Shown here: positions 22,617 to 32,044 of the stretch, one piece after another
Layout of the letters: the number at the start of each line of letters is the position of its first letter
How positions within the stretch are numbered: the stretch's first letter is position 1
DNA from: an uncultured Eubacteriales bacterium
GTDB lineage: Bacteria; Bacillota; Clostridia; Christensenellales; CAG-138
Length of the DNA: 42,696 nucleotides
Assembly: GCA_902768795.1 (NCBI GenBank)
Contig: CACXMS010000027.1
Span: forward strand, 1 to 42,696
Direction of reading: 5' to 3'
Program-made: the position numbers and the translations under genes
Notes under the pieces: generated by a model
Told to the model about the DNA's origin: nothing
What the model saw: the letters and a program-made list of their open reading frames with translations, nothing else
Database searches by the model: none

Positions 22617-24245
22617 GATCAGCATCGTATGCCGCTCGTCGATCGGATACAGCAGCGTCCGCTCGGTATTGTACTCGTCCGGATCGGCCGCCTCGGTAAG
22701 CTGCTTTGCAAACGGTTCCAGATCCACGGCAACGGCTTTGCCGTCGATCGGATCGGTCCATACGTAGGGTTCTTCGACATCCATTCGGTTTGAAATCACG
22801 GAAACAGAGCGGTATTCGCCAAGATCGATCACATCCCTGTCGCCGGAGCGGAAGCGGAAATACACAAACTCCGTATTGATGCCGTCCTCCATATCGGACG
22901 CCGAAAGCACGTTCTGCGCGTCGCGCACGGATTTCGCAAACGGGGAAAGCACGCCCTTCGCGTCCCCGAAGTAGCGGATCCCGCTTCTGAGACGGCTGTA
23001 ATCCTTGGCGGAAACCTCCCGGTTCGGGCCGACGATCGAGCCGTCCGGTGCGATCATCTCATATTGCTGCAGCAGCGGCTTCAGACGCAGCTCCTGCTCC
23101 CAATTCGCAATGGTATAAACGTTCAGGGGCGAGACAAGGAACACGACCGCAACAGCGGCGGCGGCCCAATAGAACACGCGCAGACGCATTCGAAGCGTGC
23201 AGAGCGCGATCGCAATCAGTCCGAGCAGCACGATCGCAAGCGAGCCGACGCGCAGCGGCGTAAGTCCGTATGCCCGGATGCGGATCCATAGCCCGACGAT
23301 CTGCAGGACGGTGACGGGCAGGAGGAGCAGCCCGCCCCATCGCGCGTACCATTTCGCAAGCGGCGATTCCTCGCCCTTCAGTCCGAGCCAGAGCGCGAGG
23401 AATCCGGCCAGGGCGCACATGCCGTACGGATTCATTTCTCCGTCCGGCATTTTCCAGAGGAAGACAATGCCCGCGATATAAACATACAGAATCGCAAGCA
23501 GGATCAGATACAGCGGCAGCAGCACGTACGTCATCAGAATATGGTACGCTTTCGGGCAGGAGCGCTCCTCCTCCCCGGGTTTCGGCAAAAACGACAGGAA
23601 TACGGTGCAGCCGACGGTCAAAAGCGCAAAGATCAGGATATACAGGGGCGAGTCGCCGCTCAGCTCGAACAAAAGCGTATCGATCGCAAGGTAAAAGAGC
23701 ATCAGCGCCGAAAATACGATCAGAAACAGCGTGCCGCCCCAGAACACGCCGAGGTAGGCCCGGCGCGTTGCGCCGCCTTCCGCACCGCGCTTTTCCGCGA
23801 TCACCATGCCGATCAGCGCCGAAACCAGAATGACGGCGCCGGCGATCAAGGGCACGTAATCGAGCGGCGATCCGCCCGCGCTGTCCGTAAGCTTTCGGAG
23901 CAGAACCGTCAGCACGGCGGAGACCGGAAGCGCGATCAGCGCTTCCCACAGCTTGGCAAGCGGCACGTTCTTCGCTTCAAACCAGAGCTGCAGCATTGCC
24001 GCGACCGCCATGCCCGCGCCGAACCCCGCAAGGATCGGCAGAAAGAATTCGCCGCCGTCGCGCACAAACCAGTGCGCGTTGCTGAGAATGCAAAGGAGCA
24101 GCGCGATCAGACTCAGCGCCACAGGGACGATGAATCGCAAAACGCCGTCCCAAAGTTCCCGGAAAAACCGCGCAAAGGCGTTCGTCTTCCGTTCCTTCGG
24201 CGCAGCGGCGGGCGCTTCCGTCATGAGGTTCGGTTGTTGTTCCAT
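22566..24245 (-). CDS. DUF4153 multi-span membrane protein, C-terminus frameshifted
   Basis: 559 residues as it now reads. A cytoplasmic Ala/Lys-rich N-terminus is followed by about a dozen hydrophobic segments to residue ~390, including WIRIRAYGLTPLRV, the hallmark of DUF4153. A soluble C-terminal domain of about 165 residues follows, probably outside. The biochemical function of the family is not known. The last residues (MAKSRSPF) come from a frameshift caused by the 26-bp tandem duplication. Without it the protein would end ISPDGTKKYRIWIDDCWMLTK at 22501, a more protein-like beta-strand ending. The promoter is at 24291-24319 and the start ATG follows GAAAGGAG. No operon partner. Confidence 0.87.
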   Translation of the reverse strand: MEQQPNLMTEAPAAAPKERKTNAFARFFRELWDGVLRFIVPVALSLIALLLCILSNAHWFVRDGGEFFLPILAGFGAGMAVAAMLQLWFEAKNVPLAKLWEALIALPVSAVLTVLLRKLTDSAGGSPLDYVPLIAGAVILVSALIGMVIAEKRGAEGGATRRAYLGVFWGGTLFLIVFSALMLFYLAIDTLLFELSGDSPLYILIFALLTVGCTVFLSFLPKPGEEERSCPKAYHILMTYVLLPLYLILLAILYVYIAGIVFLWKMPDGEMNPYGMCALAGFLALWLGLKGEESPLAKWYARWGGLLLLPVTVLQIVGLWIRIRAYGLTPLRVGSLAIVLLGLIAIALCTLRMRLRVFYWAAAAVAVVFLVSPLNVYTIANWEQELRLKPLLQQYEMIAPDGSIVGPNREVSAKDYSRLRSGIRYFGDAKGVLSPFAKSVRDAQNVLSASDMEDGINTEFVYFRFRSGDRDVIDLGEYRSVSVISNRMDVEEPYVWTDPIDGKAVAVDLEPFAKQLTEAADPDEYNTERTLLYPIDERHTMLIGEIEVTVLMAKSRSPF

Positions 24246-24290
24246 GTGTTTCTCCTTTCAATCGCCGAAGCGATCCCGGTTGATGCTTGC

Positions 24291-24319
24291 AGTATAGCAC
24301 CGAAAAGAATGTTTGTCAA
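24291..24319 (-). promoter_or_regulatory. Sigma-A promoter of the DUF4153 gene
   Basis: On the minus strand: TTGACA (24319-24314), a 17-base spacer and TATACT (24296-24291). Divergent from the promoter at 24447; the AT-rich stretch between them (24320-24446) shows no further gene. Confidence 0.87.
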
Positions 24320-24446
24320 TTATTATTTATTGAAAAACGAGAAATATTCATTGAAAACGAAGAAAAGCACAGCGAAACGGGGCAAAAACGGAGGCGTGTT
24401 CACAGATTGTTGACGGATTTGTTACACAGCAGCGGACGGACGTTTC

Positions 24447-24475
24447 TTGACAGGATTCGCCGCTTCTTTTATAAT
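24447..24475 (+). promoter_or_regulatory. Sigma-A promoter of the NlpC/P60 lipoprotein gene
   Basis: A consensus-perfect promoter: TTGACA (24447-24452), a 17-base spacer, TATAAT (24470-24475). The start of transcription near 24482 decides against the in-frame ATG at 24490. Confidence 0.9.
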
Positions 24476-24513
24476 ATGGGTCGAAAAAAATGCAAACGGA
24501 GTACCCGAACAGG

Positions 24514-26352
24514 ATGAAATACAGATGGCTGTTTCTTTTTGCCGTGTTGACGCTTCTGGCCGCGGGATGCGCAGTTGAGCCGCTTCCCGAGGAGCCGGCC
24601 ACTCTTCCGGCAACGGTTGAACTGGCGGAGCCGACGCCGACGGAGGAACCGGTTGTGGTCGAACTGACCGCCGTTCCAACGCCGACGCCTTCCCCGACGC
24701 CTTCTCCTACGCCGACGCCCTCTCCGACGCCTTCTCCTACGCCGACGCCCTCTCCCACGCCGACCCCGACGCCGCATCCGGCGATCGACCGGCTGCTGCT
24801 TGGGAAAGATCCGCTGACCGTGTATATGATGCGGCGCACGTCGGTCCCGCTGTATGAACAGCCGGATCCGGAGAGCGATGCACAAATCCTGAAGTCCTAT
24901 ACCAATTATCCCGATACGAAGCATTTTCTGCTGCTGGAACCGGCGATGGAAACGGAGAACGGCACGTTCCTGCACGTCCGTTATCTGAAGGACATGCAGG
25001 AGGGCTATGTGCGGGAGATTGACGTTGTGGAGAGCCGCGTGTTCGGCGGCGACAACAGCTATGTCGGCTATTTCGTGCGCCCGAACGTTACGATCCGCAG
25101 CGTACCGCACGCCGAGTACGGCGAGATCGTCGCGCGGGAAACGTATGAAGCCGTGCGCGTCTTCGGACTCGGCGGGAAGGACGATGCGTTCGCCTTCGTT
25201 CTGACCGAAGCGGGAACCTACGGGTACGTGCCCGCTTCCCAGATTGCGGCTTCGTCCGACGCGGAGCTTGAGACCGTGTTCTATACCGAAGTCGAAACGA
25301 CGGAGGAACCGCTTTCGGCGGAAAGCATCGCTGCGCTTGCGTCCGCGAAGGTCGGCGAGCCGTTCGATTCCGATGCGTCGCTTGTGTTTGCCGTGCTGCA
25401 GGAGGCCGGGCTTTCGTTCAATCCGTACTATTATGAGTTGTATCAGAAGCCGCTGTCGGATAAGAACCTGTACCGCAACAATCTGTACGTTGACGATGCG
25501 TACAATTCGCTCGCGTTCAAACTGTTCAACACGAGCGGTTGGAGCGTTCTGTACAACGGGGAAAAGACGCAATGGCTGTATGTCGACGATCCGGAGGAGC
25601 TGGAAGCCGGGGATATCCTGTTCTTCTCGGGACACGGCCGGAGCGACCGCCTGATTGAAAAGAACGTCCGCGTCGTGTTCCGCGGCAAGTATTCCGGCTT
25701 TATCACCGCCTGCGGCGTCTACCTCGGGGACGGACGAATGCTCACGCTGCGCGCGGGCAAGGCCGCCGTGGAGGAAAATATCTTCGACAGCGGTTCCGCC
25801 TACGCCGACGTCTTCGACTGTGCAAGGCGCATTCTGCCGTCGGTCGAGGACATGCGCGCGTTCATGATCGAGACGATGATCTCGAATATTTACGACCGGC
25901 TCGGCACGCCGTACAGCAACGGACAGCGCCTGGGCGACGCGTCGTACGACTGCTCCGGTATCGTCTGCTGGTCGCTCGGCTCGATGGGGTTCAAGCTGAC
26001 CGACACGATGAAGCTGTATATGGACATGGACGACGGCGAAACGACGGCCTCCGGCCTTGCGAACCGCGATTCGCTGTATTGGGAAAGGACGGACGAAACG
26101 ATCTCGCTCGATCTGCTGAACAAGAATCCCGGCGCGAAGGAGGATCTGGAACAGCTTGAGCGCGGCGATCTTGCGTTCTGCTTCAACAGCAAGCGCAATG
26201 CGATCGGGCATGTGATGGTGTACCTCGGCAACAATACGGTGATCCATTCGACGACGATCAATTCCGTCTACCGCGGCACGCTGGTCGCCGAGATCCGCCC
26301 GGAGCTTGCGAAGCTGTACGCCTACACGCGCCGGTTCGGGTCCGTAGGGTGA
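24514..26352 (+). CDS. Wall-associated lipoprotein with SH3-like repeats, an inactive and an active NlpC/P60 domain
   Basis: 612 residues. The lipoprotein signal has lipobox LAAGC (Cys19). A Pro/Thr/Ser linker (about 55-90) is followed by two SH3-like regions (about 102-175 and 183-243), then a degenerate NlpC/P60-like domain (about 270-435) and a C-terminal NlpC/P60 domain (about 450-610). The last has YDC480SG, GH566 and H578, the catalytic Cys/His/His, and should cleave D-Glu-linked peptide bonds of peptidoglycan. In the first copy the equivalents are A288, A399 and T411, so it should be inactive. The ATG at 24514 is preferred because the promoter puts the upstream ATG at 24490 almost at the transcript end; the site is a GGAG 12 bases upstream. 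Monocistronic. Confidence 0.88.
   Translation: MKYRWLFLFAVLTLLAAGCAVEPLPEEPATLPATVELAEPTPTEEPVVVELTAVPTPTPSPTPSPTPTPSPTPSPTPTPSPTPTPTPHPAIDRLLLGKDPLTVYMMRRTSVPLYEQPDPESDAQILKSYTNYPDTKHFLLLEPAMETENGTFLHVRYLKDMQEGYVREIDVVESRVFGGDNSYVGYFVRPNVTIRSVPHAEYGEIVARETYEAVRVFGLGGKDDAFAFVLTEAGTYGYVPASQIAASSDAELETVFYTEVETTEEPLSAESIAALASAKVGEPFDSDASLVFAVLQEAGLSFNPYYYELYQKPLSDKNLYRNNLYVDDAYNSLAFKLFNTSGWSVLYNGEKTQWLYVDDPEELEAGDILFFSGHGRSDRLIEKNVRVVFRGKYSGFITACGVYLGDGRMLTLRAGKAAVEENIFDSGSAYADVFDCARRILPSVEDMRAFMIETMISNIYDRLGTPYSNGQRLGDASYDCSGIVCWSLGSMGFKLTDTMKLYMDMDDGETTASGLANRDSLYWERTDETISLDLLNKNPGAKEDLEQLERGDLAFCFNSKRNAIGHVMVYLGNNTVIHSTTINSVYRGTLVAEIRPELAKLYAYTRRFGSVG
24701..24760 (+). repeat. 30-bp tandem repeat encoding the Pro/Thr linker
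   Basis: 24701-24730 and 24731-24760 are identical except for one base. Each unit encodes ten linker residues ([10 protein letters not shown] type), so copy number changes would lengthen or shorten the linker in frame. Confidence 0.85.
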
Positions 26353-26383
26353 GGAAGGCGGGCGGCGTCCGATCGACTTTTAT

Positions 26384-26444
26384 ACCTGTCTTTGCCGCGG
26401 GCGATATCCGTTTTCGCCCGCGCGGCAAAAGCAGGTTCTTTTTT
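26384..26444 (+). terminator. Terminator of the NlpC/P60 lipoprotein gene
   Basis: ACCTG (26384-26388) with CAGGT (26432-26436) encloses a long GC-rich stem (TTTGCCGCGGGCGA / TCGCCCGCGCGGCAAA), followed by TCTTTTTT at 26437-26444. Confidence 0.85.
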
Positions 26445-26490
26445 GTCTTTTTCTTTTCTTTATCTTTGTCTTTGTCTTTTTCTTTGTCTT
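26437..26490 (+). repeat. Pyrimidine-rich tract
   Basis: 54 bases almost entirely C and T on the plus strand, built from CTTTGT/CTTTTT-like units. It follows the terminator and adjoins the 21-bp palindrome array. No coding signal; strand-asymmetric sequence such as this can form unusual DNA structures. Confidence 0.7.
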
Positions 26491-26493
26491 GCG

Positions 26494-26636
26494 CTGATTT
26501 CAGTCTGATTCCGTCTGATATCAGTTTGTGTCCGTCTGATTTCAGTCTGATTCCGTCTGATATCAGTCTGTGTCCGTCTGATTTCAGCCTGATTCCGTCT
26601 GATATCAGTCTGTGTCCGTCTGATTTCAGTTTGATC
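26494..26636. repeat. 42-bp tandem array (3.4 copies) carrying palindromes every 21 bp
   Basis: Units at 26494-26535, 26536-26577 and 26578-26619, and a partial copy at 26620-26636. Each unit is two related 21-bp halves, one starting CTGATTTCAG and one starting CTGATATCAG, each ending in CCGT. The 10-bp (near-)palindromes therefore start at 26494, 26515, 26536, 26557, 26578, 26599 and 26620, an exact 21-bp period, that is, two helical turns. The array ends 100 bases upstream of the S10 operon's -35 box. There are no CRISPR-like spacers. The rest of 26353-27011 holds a terminator, a pyrimidine tract, a promoter and a leader; I see no gene in it. Confidence 0.92.
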
Positions 26637-26735
26637 TTTTACGTTCCTTTCCGGTTAACGGGAGTATATTCATTTATATATAAGGGAGGACAGAACGGCC
26701 CCGGTTCAAAAGTTTTGTAAAATTTTCATAAACGC

Positions 26736-26764
26736 TTGACTTTTGCAAAGGATTCCTGTATTAT
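26736..26764 (+). promoter_or_regulatory. Sigma-A promoter of the S10 ribosomal operon
   Basis: TTGACT (26736-26741), a 17-base spacer and TATTAT (26759-26764), preceded by an A/T-rich stretch (26708-26732) that could act as an UP element. It is the only good promoter before rpsJ. Confidence 0.85.
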
Positions 26765-26770
26765 ACGAAT

Positions 26771-27011
26771 GTTCGTGCTATCGGTATGTCCTATCGAAGC
26801 GCAAGGGCGATCTGCGGAGGTTGCCGGCAGCCATTCCGGGTAATTTCGCAGGCGTCCGACGCCCGGTTTCGGGCGGGGCAAAAATAGCGGACACCCCGTG
26901 CCGTCCCAGAAAGCGCAGCCGATCGGCTGTGCGAAAAAAATAAAAGGGAAACACACGGCTCTGTGTACTGCCCAAACAAAATATTATTCTGAGAGAGGAA
27001 CAAAAACAAGT
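26771..27011 (+). promoter_or_regulatory. rpsJ leader: Long structured 5' leader of the S10 operon
   Basis: About 240 bases between the predicted transcript start and the rpsJ ATG, with possible stems GGCGT/ACGCC (26851-26863), GCCCG/CGGGC (26861-26874, competing) and GCGCAGCCGA/TCGGCTGTGC near 26915-26935, followed by an A-rich stretch. Long leaders of ribosomal operons often carry binding sites for a product such as L4, but I cannot identify a known class here. Confidence 0.4.
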
Positions 27012-27320
27012 ATGGCAAACCAAAGAATTCGCATCAAACTCAAGGCCTATGAACACAGTCTGATCGACCAGAGCGCCGAAAAGATCGTCGAAACCGCCAA
27101 GAGAACCGGAGCGCAGGTTTCCGGCCCCATCCCGCTGCCCACCGAGAAGGAGATCGTCACGATCCTCCGCGCCACGCACAAGTACAAGGATTCCCGTGAG
27201 CAGTTCGAAATCCGCACGCACAAGCGTCTGATCGACATCCTGCAGCCCTCCACCAAGACCGTGGAAGCGCTGATGAAGCTCGATCTGCCGGCGGGCGTCG
27301 ACATCGAAATCAAGCTGTAA
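27012..27320 (+). CDS. rpsJ: 30S ribosomal protein S10
   Basis: 102 residues, full length. [19 protein letters not shown] and the [12 protein letters not shown] loop identify S10 (NusE), which also binds NusB in antitermination. The start ATG 27012 follows GAGAGAGGA. It is the first gene of the S10-spc-alpha superoperon; rplC follows 20 bases later. A longer open frame upstream lies in the leader and is rejected. Confidence 0.97.
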   Translation: MANQRIRIKLKAYEHSLIDQSAEKIVETAKRTGAQVSGPIPLPTEKEIVTILRATHKYKDSREQFEIRTHKRLIDILQPSTKTVEALMKLDLPAGVDIEIKL

Positions 27321-27340
27321 TTATAAACGGAGGTAAGACC

Positions 27341-27967
27341 ATGAAGAAAGCCATTTTGGGCAAGAAGATCGGTATGACGCAGTTCTTCCGGACTGACGGT
27401 ACCATGATTCCCGTCACTGTCATCGAAGCCGGTCCCTGCCCCGTCATCCAAAAGAAGTCCGTCGGTACCGACGGTTACGAAGCCGTTCAGGTCGGATTCT
27501 GCGAAGTGCGCGAGTCCCTCTCGAACAAGCCGATCAAGGGTCACTGCCAGAAGGCGGGCGTCAAGACGATGCGTTACTTCAAGGAGTTCAAGCTCGACGA
27601 CGCCGCTTCCTATGAAGTAGGTCAGCTGATCAAGGCCGACGTCTTCGCCGAGGGCGACAGAGTCGACGTCACCGGCAAGAGCAAGGGCAAGGGCTTTGCG
27701 GGCAACATCAAGCGCTGGAATCAGGCGCGCGGCCGCAAGACGCACGGTTCCCACTCCTACCGCGTAGCGGGTTCCATGGGCGCCTGCACATACCCCGGCG
27801 AAGTCTTCAAGACCAAGCGTCTCCCGGGCCACATGGGCAGCGAAACGGTCACCGTTCAGAACCTGGAAGTCGTCAAGTCGGACGCCGAGCGCAACCTGAT
27901 CCTCGTCAAGGGCGCGATCCCCGGAGCGAAGGGCACGCTGGTTGCGGTCAAGAGCACCGTGAAGTAA
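27341..27967 (+). CDS. rplC: 50S ribosomal protein L3
   Basis: 208 residues. [14 protein letters not shown] and the loop [24 protein letters not shown] that reaches the peptidyl-transferase centre. Preceded by GGAGG; 13 bases to rplD. Confidence 0.97.
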   Translation: MKKAILGKKIGMTQFFRTDGTMIPVTVIEAGPCPVIQKKSVGTDGYEAVQVGFCEVRESLSNKPIKGHCQKAGVKTMRYFKEFKLDDAASYEVGQLIKADVFAEGDRVDVTGKSKGKGFAGNIKRWNQARGRKTHGSHSYRVAGSMGACTYPGEVFKTKRLPGHMGSETVTVQNLEVVKSDAERNLILVKGAIPGAKGTLVAVKSTVK

Positions 27968-27980
27968 GGAGGAAGAAACC

Positions 27981-28601
27981 ATGCCGAACGTAGCATTGTA
28001 TGATATCAAGGGCAACACCGTCGGTGAGATCGCCCTTTCCGAAAATGTTTTCGGTCAGCCCGTGAACGAGAGCGTTCTGCACGACGTCGTCGTGGCGCAC
28101 CTTGCGAACTGCCGTCAGGGCACGCAGAGCGCGCTGACCCGTGCGGAAGTCTCCGGCGGCGGCAAGAAGCCGTGGCGTCAGAAGGGCACCGGCCGTGCGC
28201 GTCAGGGTTCCACCCGTTCTCCGCAGTGGAGACACGGCGGCGTCGTATTTGCGCCGAAACCCCGTGACTACACGATCCGCCTGAACAAGAAGGTCAAGCG
28301 CCTCGCGATGAAGTCCGCGCTGTCCGGTAAGGTCAACGAGAACGAGCTGATCGTGTTCGACGCGCTGGATCTCGAGGCCGCCAAGACCAAGGAAATGGTC
28401 AAGGTGCTGAAGGCCGTCAACGTCGAGAAGGCGCTGATCGTGCTGGCTGACAAGGACGAGACCGTGGAACGCGCCGCTTCCAACATCCCGGGCGTCAAGA
28501 CGACGCTGGTCGGAACGCTGAGCGTTTACGAGATCCTGAAGTATGAGAAGCTGATCCTCACGAAGGCATCGGCGGAGAAGATCGAGGAGGTTTACGCCTG
28601 A
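27981..28601 (+). CDS. rplD: 50S ribosomal protein L4
   Basis: 206 residues. [39 protein letters not shown] is the exit-tunnel loop region of L4. In enterobacteria L4 represses the S10 operon; whether the leader at 26771 is its target here is unknown. It overlaps rplW by one base. Confidence 0.97.
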   Translation: MPNVALYDIKGNTVGEIALSENVFGQPVNESVLHDVVVAHLANCRQGTQSALTRAEVSGGGKKPWRQKGTGRARQGSTRSPQWRHGGVVFAPKPRDYTIRLNKKVKRLAMKSALSGKVNENELIVFDALDLEAAKTKEMVKVLKAVNVEKALIVLADKDETVERAASNIPGVKTTLVGTLSVYEILKYEKLILTKASAEKIEEVYA

Positions 28602-28900
28602 TGAAGAACGCATACGACGTTGTAAAAGCTCCGATCCTCACGGAAAAGAGCTATGACTATATCGCGCACCGCACCTACACGTTTGAGGTCGCCAAGAGCG
28701 CGAACAAGATCGAGATCGCCGAGGCGATCGAGCAGATCTTCCCGGGCGTTAAGGTCGAGAGCGTTCACACCGTGAACAAGCTCGGCAAACTGAAGCGCCA
28801 GGGCCGCACGCAGGGCAGAACCGCTTCCAAGAAGAAGGCGTATGTCAAGCTGACTGCCGATTCGAAGGGCATCGAGCTGTTCGACGGCATCGCACAGTAA
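28601..28900 (+). CDS. rplW: 50S ribosomal protein L23
   Basis: 99 residues: [16 protein letters not shown] and [22 protein letters not shown]. Located at the tunnel exit, where it docks SRP and trigger factor. The ATG shares its A with the rplD stop. Confidence 0.97.
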   Translation: MKNAYDVVKAPILTEKSYDYIAHRTYTFEVAKSANKIEIAEAIEQIFPGVKVESVHTVNKLGKLKRQGRTQGRTASKKKAYVKLTADSKGIELFDGIAQ

Positions 28901-28911
28901 GGAGGCAACTC

Positions 28912-29748
28912 ATGGCAATTCGTAAACTGACGCCCGCAACGCCGGGTACCAGACATATGTCGGTCTCCACGTATGAGGAGATCACGAAGAAGACCCCCGA
29001 AAAGTCGCTGACCGAGGACCTTAAGAGCAAGGCCGGCCGCAACTTTACGGGTAAGATCACGGTCCGCCACCAGGGCGGCGGCGCAAAGCGCAAGTACCGC
29101 GTGATCGACTTCAAGCGCAACAAGGACGGCGTCCCCGCCAAGGTCAACGCGATCGAGTACGATCCGAACCGCTCCGCGAACATCGCGCTGCTGTTCTACG
29201 CCGACGGCGAAAAGCGCTACATCATCGCTCCTCTGGGCCTGAACGTCGGCGATACCGTCGTTTCCGGCGCGGAAGCGGACATCAAGATCGGCAACGCTCT
29301 GCCGCTGCAGAACATTCCGGTCGGCACGATGATCCACTGCGTCGAGCTCGTCCCGGGCAAGGGCGCGCAGCTCGTCCGCTCCGCGGGCAACGCCGCGCAG
29401 CTGATGGCAAAGGAAGGCAAGTACGCGCAGGTGCGTCTGCCCAGCGGCGAAGTCCGTCTGATCCCGATCGGCGCGAAGGCGACCATCGGCCAGGTCGGCA
29501 ATCTGGATTACCAGAACGTCCAGCTCGGCAAAGCCGGCCGCAAGCGTCACATGGGCATCCGCCCGACCGTCCGCGGTTCCGTCATGAACCCGAACGACCA
29601 CCCGCACGGCGGCGGCGAGGGCAAATCCCCGATCGGCCGTCCCGGCCCGGTCACCCCGTGGGGCAAGCCCGCGCTCGGTTACAAGACGCGCAAGAAGAAG
29701 AACAAGAGCAACCAGTACATCGTTCGTCGCAGAACGACCGGCAAGTAA
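28912..29748 (+). CDS. rplB: 50S ribosomal protein L2
   Basis: 278 residues. The C-terminal [25 protein letters not shown] segment, with the conserved His near the peptidyl-transferase centre, identifies L2. The length is standard. Preceded by AAGGAGG. Confidence 0.97.
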   Translation: MAIRKLTPATPGTRHMSVSTYEEITKKTPEKSLTEDLKSKAGRNFTGKITVRHQGGGAKRKYRVIDFKRNKDGVPAKVNAIEYDPNRSANIALLFYADGEKRYIIAPLGLNVGDTVVSGAEADIKIGNALPLQNIPVGTMIHCVELVPGKGAQLVRSAGNAAQLMAKEGKYAQVRLPSGEVRLIPIGAKATIGQVGNLDYQNVQLGKAGRKRHMGIRPTVRGSVMNPNDHPHGGGEGKSPIGRPGPVTPWGKPALGYKTRKKKNKSNQYIVRRRTTGK

Positions 29749-29764
29749 TTAGGAGGAAGTCAGA

Positions 29765-30046
29765 ATGAGCAGATCGGTTAAAAAAGGTCCGTTTGTTGAA
29801 GAACGCCTGTACAATCGTATTCAGGCGATGAACGAGAGCGGCAAGAAGACCGTCGTCAAGACCTGGTCCCGTGCCTCCACGATTTTCCCCGATTTCGTCG
29901 GTCACACGATCGCTGTCCATGACGGCAAGAAGCACGTCCCGGTGTACATCACCGAAGAGATGGTCGGTCACAAGCTGGGCGAATTCGCCCCGACCCGCAC
30001 CTTCCGGGGCCACAGAGGTTCCGAGAAGTCCTCGGGCGCAAGGTAA
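29765..30046 (+). CDS. rpsS: 30S ribosomal protein S19
   Basis: 93 residues, [19 protein letters not shown] and [18 protein letters not shown]. Full length, in the standard position between L2 and L22. Confidence 0.97.
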   Translation: MSRSVKKGPFVEERLYNRIQAMNESGKKTVVKTWSRASTIFPDFVGHTIAVHDGKKHVPVYITEEMVGHKLGEFAPTRTFRGHRGSEKSSGAR

Positions 30047-30058
30047 GGAGGAACGATT

Positions 30059-30445
30059 ATGGCAACCAGAATCAGAGAAAAGACCGCGAAGCGTCACGAA
30101 ACGGCGGATAAGCGTCCGCACGCCGTTGCCCGTTATATCCGGATCTCCAGCCGCAAGGTCAAGATCGTCATCGACATGATCCGCGGCAAGAGCGTCAAGG
30201 AAGCCGCCGCGATCCTGGCGTATACGCCGAAATCTGCGAGCGAGCCCGTCCTGAAGCTCCTCAACTCCGCGATTGCAAACGCGGAAAACAATCTCGACAT
30301 GAACCGCGACGACCTGTATGTTGCTGAGGTTTATGCGAACCAGGGACCGACGCTGCAGCGTTACCGTGCGAGAGCCCGCGGCTCCGCAAGCCCGATTCGC
30401 AAGCGCACCAGCCACATCACGATCATCCTGGATCAGGTCAAGTAA
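30059..30445 (+). CDS. rplV: 50S ribosomal protein L22
   Basis: 128 residues. [23 protein letters not shown] and the tunnel hairpin [30 protein letters not shown], the site of macrolide-resistance changes in other species; nothing unusual is seen. Confidence 0.97.
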   Translation: MATRIREKTAKRHETADKRPHAVARYIRISSRKVKIVIDMIRGKSVKEAAAILAYTPKSASEPVLKLLNSAIANAENNLDMNRDDLYVAEVYANQGPTLQRYRARARGSASPIRKRTSHITIILDQVK

Positions 30446-30455
30446 GGAGGACAGT

Positions 30456-31115
30456 ATGGGTCAGAAAGTTAATCCGAACGGATTCCGCGTAGGCGTGATC
30501 AGAGATTGGAACACGCATTGGTTCGCAGCGAAGAAGGACTTTGCGGACTGCCTCGTTGAGGACCGCAAGATCCGCGACTTCGTGAAGAAGAAGTACTATC
30601 AGGCGAGCATCTCCCGCATCGTCGTCGACCGCGCAACCGGCAAGATCAGCGTGGGCATCTACACCGCGCGTCCCGGTATGCTGATCGGCAAGGGCGGCGC
30701 AGGCATCGAGGAGATCAAAGCGGCCGTCGCCAAGGAAATCGGCAAGCCCGTCTCCGTGAACATCATGGAAGTCCGTGACGCCGATGCCGACGCGCAGCTC
30801 GTCGCAGAGAACATTGCCGCGCAGATCGAGAAGCGCATCAGCTTCCGCCGCGCGATGAAGCAGGCCATGCAGCGCGCCATGCAGCGCCCGGGCGTAAAGG
30901 GCATCAAGCTCACTTGCTCCGGTCGTCTCGGCGGCGCGGAAATCGCCCGCTCCGAAGGATATCACGACGGTTCCATTCCGCTGCAGACGATGCGTGCGGA
31001 TATCCACTACGGCTTTGCCGAGGCGAGCACCCAGTATGGTCGGATCGGCTGCAAAGTCTGGATCTACAAGGGCGAAGTGCTGAAGAAAGCAAAGCGCTCG
31101 GAAGGAGGCAGATAA
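30456..31115 (+). CDS. rpsC: 30S ribosomal protein S3
   Basis: 219 residues, starting [18 protein letters not shown] after AAGGAGG. KH domain with [15 protein letters not shown], and a C-terminal domain with [31 protein letters not shown]. The open frame extends 46 codons upstream into rplV without a start site. Confidence 0.97.
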   Translation: MGQKVNPNGFRVGVIRDWNTHWFAAKKDFADCLVEDRKIRDFVKKKYYQASISRIVVDRATGKISVGIYTARPGMLIGKGGAGIEEIKAAVAKEIGKPVSVNIMEVRDADADAQLVAENIAAQIEKRISFRRAMKQAMQRAMQRPGVKGIKLTCSGRLGGAEIARSEGYHDGSIPLQTMRADIHYGFAEASTQYGRIGCKVWIYKGEVLKKAKRSEGGR

Positions 31116-31116
31116 T

Positions 31117-31542
31117 ATGTTAATGCCGAAGAGAGTCAAGCGCCGCAGAGTGTTCCGCGGCCGCATGAAGGGCGCCGCCCATCGCGGCAACACCGTTACG
31201 TACGGTGATTACGGTCTCGTCGCGCTGGATCCCGCATGGGTCACCAGCAACCAGATCGAAGCGGCCCGTGTCGCTATGACGCGTTACATCAAGCGCGGCG
31301 GTCAGGTCTGGACGAAGATCTTCCCCGATAAGCCCGTTACCGAAAAGCCGGCCGAGACCCGAATGGGTTCCGGCAAAGGTTCCCCCGAATACTGGGTGGC
31401 GGTTGTGAAGCCCGGCAGAGTCATGTTTGAGATCGCCGGCGTCGACGAAGCGACTGCGCGCGAAGCGCTGCGTCTCGCAATGCACAAGCTGCCGCTCAAG
31501 TGCAAGATCGTCAAGAAAGAGACTGAAGAGAAAGGAGAATGA
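31117..31542 (+). CDS. rplP: 50S ribosomal protein L16
   Basis: 141 residues. [19 protein letters not shown] and [24 protein letters not shown]. Binds near the A-site finger and the peptidyl-transferase centre. Starts directly after the rpsC stop. Confidence 0.97.
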   Translation: MLMPKRVKRRRVFRGRMKGAAHRGNTVTYGDYGLVALDPAWVTSNQIEAARVAMTRYIKRGGQVWTKIFPDKPVTEKPAETRMGSGKGSPEYWVAVVKPGRVMFEIAGVDEATAREALRLAMHKLPLKCKIVKKETEEKGE

Positions 31543-31544
31543 CC

Positions 31545-31748
31545 ATGAAGGCGGAAAAACTGAAGGGCTTGAGCGCGGAAGAGCTGCTCAAGCAGGAAAA
31601 GGAACTGAAAGCCGAACTGTTCAATCTTCGCTTTCAGTCTGTGACCGGACAGATCAGCAATCCTTCCCGCATCAATGCGTGCAAGAAGGACATCGCACGA
31701 ATCAAGACCATTCTCCGTGCTCGTGAGCTCGGTCAGGATGCCGAATAA
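31545..31748 (+). CDS. rpmC: 50S ribosomal protein L29
   Basis: 67 residues: [31 protein letters not shown], two-helix protein at the tunnel exit. The ATG at 31545 is 7 bases from AAAGGAG; an ATG at 31539 overlapping the rplP stop is too close to that site. Confidence 0.95.
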   Translation: MKAEKLKGLSAEELLKQEKELKAELFNLRFQSVTGQISNPSRINACKKDIARIKTILRARELGQDAE

Positions 31749-31762
31749 GGAGGAACCGAAAC

Positions 31763-32026
31763 ATGGAAGAACTGCAGAGAGGTTATCGCAAGACCCGCGT
31801 TGGCACCGTTGTCAGCGATAAGATGGATAAGACGATCGTCGTCGCCATCAAGACCAAGGTTCGCCATCCCCTTTACGGCAAGATGGTCAATCGTACGCGC
31901 AAGTTCAAGGCGCACGATGAGGAGAACCAGTGCGGTATCGGCGATACCGTGCGTATCATGGAAACTCGCCCGATTTCCAAGGACAAGAGATGGCGCCTTG
32001 TGGAAATCATTGAAAAGGCGAAGTAA
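31763..32026 (+). CDS. rpsQ: 30S ribosomal protein S17
   Basis: 87 residues: [31 protein letters not shown] and the OB-fold end [18 protein letters not shown]. Standard length and position. Confidence 0.97.
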   Translation: MEELQRGYRKTRVGTVVSDKMDKTIVVAIKTKVRHPLYGKMVNRTRKFKAHDEENQCGIGDTVRIMETRPISKDKRWRLVEIIEKAK

Positions 32027-32044
32027 TGAGGAGGAGAGAACAGT

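Noticed and set aside
26494..26636. CRISPR array
   Set aside because: The units are contiguous tandem copies without unique spacers, and no cas genes are present.
26349..26720. Open frame running through the 42-bp repeats (FSLIPSDISLCPSD repeats)
   Set aside because: The repeat unit is a multiple of three, so any stop-free frame stays open. There is no ribosome-binding site, and the frame starts before the terminator of the previous gene.
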